Shown one piece after another: positions 63,901 through 64,000 of a stretch of DNA of 64,000 bases. The translations under genes were made by a program, and so were the position numbers. Within the stretch, counting starts at the first letter, position 1. The number at the start of each line of letters is the position of its first letter. The DNA comes from Oxyruncus cristatus (lineage: Eukaryota; Chordata; Aves; Passeriformes; Cotingidae), in the NCBI GenBank assembly GCA_013399855.1, contig VXAY01002189.1, forward strand, positions 1 through 64,000, written 5' to 3'. Below the pieces are notes generated by a model. The model ran no database searches. It worked only from the letters and a program-made list of their open reading frames with translations, and had not been told where the DNA came from.

Positions 63901-64000
63901 TGATACAGGAGTGAAACACACAAAGTCTATTTGAAATGCAGCCGTCACCCCACTGCATTCCCATTCTACCACAGTATTTTCCTGATTTCTATACCTCTGG
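60921..64000. other. Upstream ITGA9 intron without recognised gene
   Basis: Unique AT-rich sequence to the end of the window, with a 14-base T-run at 62014-62027 and an A/C-rich patch near 62540-62580. No exon, LTR or CR1 end is recognised. Confidence 0.65.

Larger units (their letters stand above)
1..64000 (-). other. ITGA9: Internal part of the ITGA9 gene (three exons, otherwise intron)
   Basis: Three consecutive coding exons on the minus strand (36444-36599, 23489-23565, 7474-7624) match the middle of integrin alpha-9. Because they are internal exons, both window edges are probably intronic: 36600-64000 belongs to the intron before the first exon and 1-7473 to the intron after the third. 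Coding sequence totals 384 bp, exactly 128 codons. Integrin alpha-9 pairs with beta-1 at the cell surface and is known to bind tenascin-C, osteopontin, VCAM-1 and VEGF-C/D. The exons seen are direct observation. That the remainder is ITGA9 intron, and not an intergenic gap or nested gene, is inference. No promoter, first exon, transmembrane exon or 3' UTR is visible here. Confidence 0.85.

Noticed and set aside
1..64000. CRISPR arrays, operons, integrons or prophage-like modules
   Set aside because: The sequence is vertebrate intronic DNA. Repeats are transposon-derived or simple, with no regularly spaced identical repeats or clustered bacterial-type genes.

Overview
The window looks like avian nuclear DNA, most likely from a passerine. 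It is AT-rich and intron-like, with scattered CR1 non-LTR retrotransposons that keep the avian/reptilian 3' end (short ATTCTATG-type repeats), plus avian endogenous-retrovirus LTRs. Nothing points to a bacterial or viral genome: there are no dense open reading frames, operons, CRISPR arrays or recognisable tRNA/rRNA genes.

The only host gene I can recognise is on the minus strand. Three exons, at 36444-36599, 23489-23565 and 7474-7624, have proper splice sites, compatible phases (0, then 2) and no internal stops. Together they give 128 uninterrupted codons that match integrin alpha-9 (ITGA9), from the thigh domain through the genu into calf-1. The whole window is therefore probably inside ITGA9: a partial intron of more than 27 kb upstream, introns of 12,878 bp and 15,864 bp, and a partial intron of more than 7 kb downstream. 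I found no further ITGA9 exon.

The rest is intron filled with repeats. 1-789: truncated ERV LTR (minus). 5186-5400: CR1 end (minus). 16464-17455: fairly fresh CR1 reverse-transcriptase end with one frameshift (plus). 19831-20150: decayed CR1 (minus). 24074-24165: CR1 end (minus). 25300-25440 and 26739-26879: a 141-bp direct repeat, identical by eye. 25461-25530: tRNA-SINE-like block. 26880-29208: old CR1 with a second CR1 inserted in it (27218-28306) and an internal deletion near 28487. 35218-35335: CR1 end (plus). 44221-46405: composite ERV remnant (minus). 60780-60920: MIR-like SINE tail. Microsatellites and small tandem duplications are scattered throughout.

I see no clear new biological system. 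The items most worth a second look are the perfect 141-bp repeat that abuts an old CR1, the nested CR1 whose junction can be placed to the base, the composite ERV, and two unexplained minus-strand reading frames (54096-54773 and 10234-10383). Family names for repeats come from remembered sequence patterns, not from a database search.
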